DNA from: a bacterium
GTDB taxonomy: Bacteria > Desulfobacterota > GWC2-55-46
Assembly (NCBI GenBank): GCA_004298725.1
Contig: SCQA01000237.1
Span: forward strand, 1-5,668
Reading direction: 5' to 3'
Length of the DNA stretch: 5,668 nucleotides
Shown: piece by piece, positions 5,575-5,668 of the stretch
How positions within the stretch are numbered: position 1 is the stretch's first letter
Layout of the letters: each line of letters opens with the position of its first letter
The notes under the pieces: generated by a model
The model's database searches: none
The model's input: only the letters and a program-made list of their open reading frames with translations
Told to the model about the DNA's origin: nothing
Position numbers and translations under genes: made by a program

Positions 5575-5618
5575 TGGTACATACCAGTTTGACTGTTTTT
5601 TGTTGGATGTGGTAGTAT
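5575..5618 (+). promoter_or_regulatory. Promoter-like pair with an adjoining 12-bp palindrome, downstream of the operon
   Basis: TTGACT (5589-5594) and TAGTAT (5613-5618) are separated by 18 bases, five of six and four of six matches to the sigma-70 elements. Directly upstream is TGGTA-CA-TACCA (5575-5586), a perfect dyad that could be an operator. A start point near 5625 would drive a gene beyond the right edge. ATG at 5660 (ATG TCG AAA, open to the window end) might be its start but has no clear ribosome binding site. Confidence 0.35.
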
Positions 5619-5668
5619 TTTTGTAATGGGGAAAGGTTTAAAATAAAGCCGTCTGAAAAATGTCGAAA

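Noticed and set aside
5626..5646. ATG at 5626 as a gene start
   Set aside because: It reaches a stop codon after six codons.
1..5668. CRISPR array, tRNA, rRNA, transposase or integrase
   Set aside because: No regularly spaced repeats, no cloverleaf-like sequence and no mobile-element protein were seen on either strand.

Overview
The window holds one membrane-bound respiratory gene cluster, all on the + strand. It encodes most of an Alternative Complex III (ACIII, ActABCDEF-type quinol:cytochrome c or quinol:acceptor oxidoreductase). In order it carries: the 3' end of a molybdopterin-oxidoreductase-fold subunit (ActB, Mo-like half), a separate four-cluster iron-sulfur subunit (ActB, ferredoxin half), an NrfD/PsrC-type membrane subunit (ActC), a DUF3341 two-helix membrane protein (ActD), a monoheme cytochrome c (ActE) and a second NrfD-like membrane subunit (ActF). 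A strong intrinsic terminator follows ActF. The pentaheme ActA subunit and the N-terminal part of the Mo-like subunit would lie to the left, outside the window.

Layout: 1-570 is the partial Mo-like subunit. 571-874 is a gene-free gap with a C-rich/G-rich palindromic repeat. 875-2972 is the overlapping FeS-ActC pair. 2973-3318 is a second gene-free gap with a related palindrome and a perfect 7-3-7 inverted repeat lying on an extended -10 promoter-like sequence. 3319-5492 is ActD-ActE-ActF, tightly packed. 5515-5552 is the terminator. 5553-5668 is a short flank with a promoter-like pair next to a 12-bp palindrome, probably the leader of an unrelated gene to the right.

Inferred working of the complex: ActC (and possibly ActF) oxidises quinol in the membrane. 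Electrons pass through the FeS subunit's clusters and the c-type hemes (ActE, plus unseen ActA) to a periplasmic acceptor or directly to an oxidase. ActD and ActF are structural or energy-coupling membrane subunits. No oxidase gene is visible in this window.

Organism: the signal-peptide cytochrome c, ACIII genes, base composition near 50% G+C by eye, and frequent ATA, AGG and CTT codons suggest a Gram-negative bacterium. Something in the Nitrospirota or the former Deltaproteobacteria is a guess. The sequence alone does not fix the taxon.

Points most worth a second look: a missing cluster-ligand cysteine in the FeS subunit (Gly170), the split of ActB into two genes, two long gaps with shared landmarks in the same order, the palindrome/promoter ahead of actD, and a His-rich loop in ActF.
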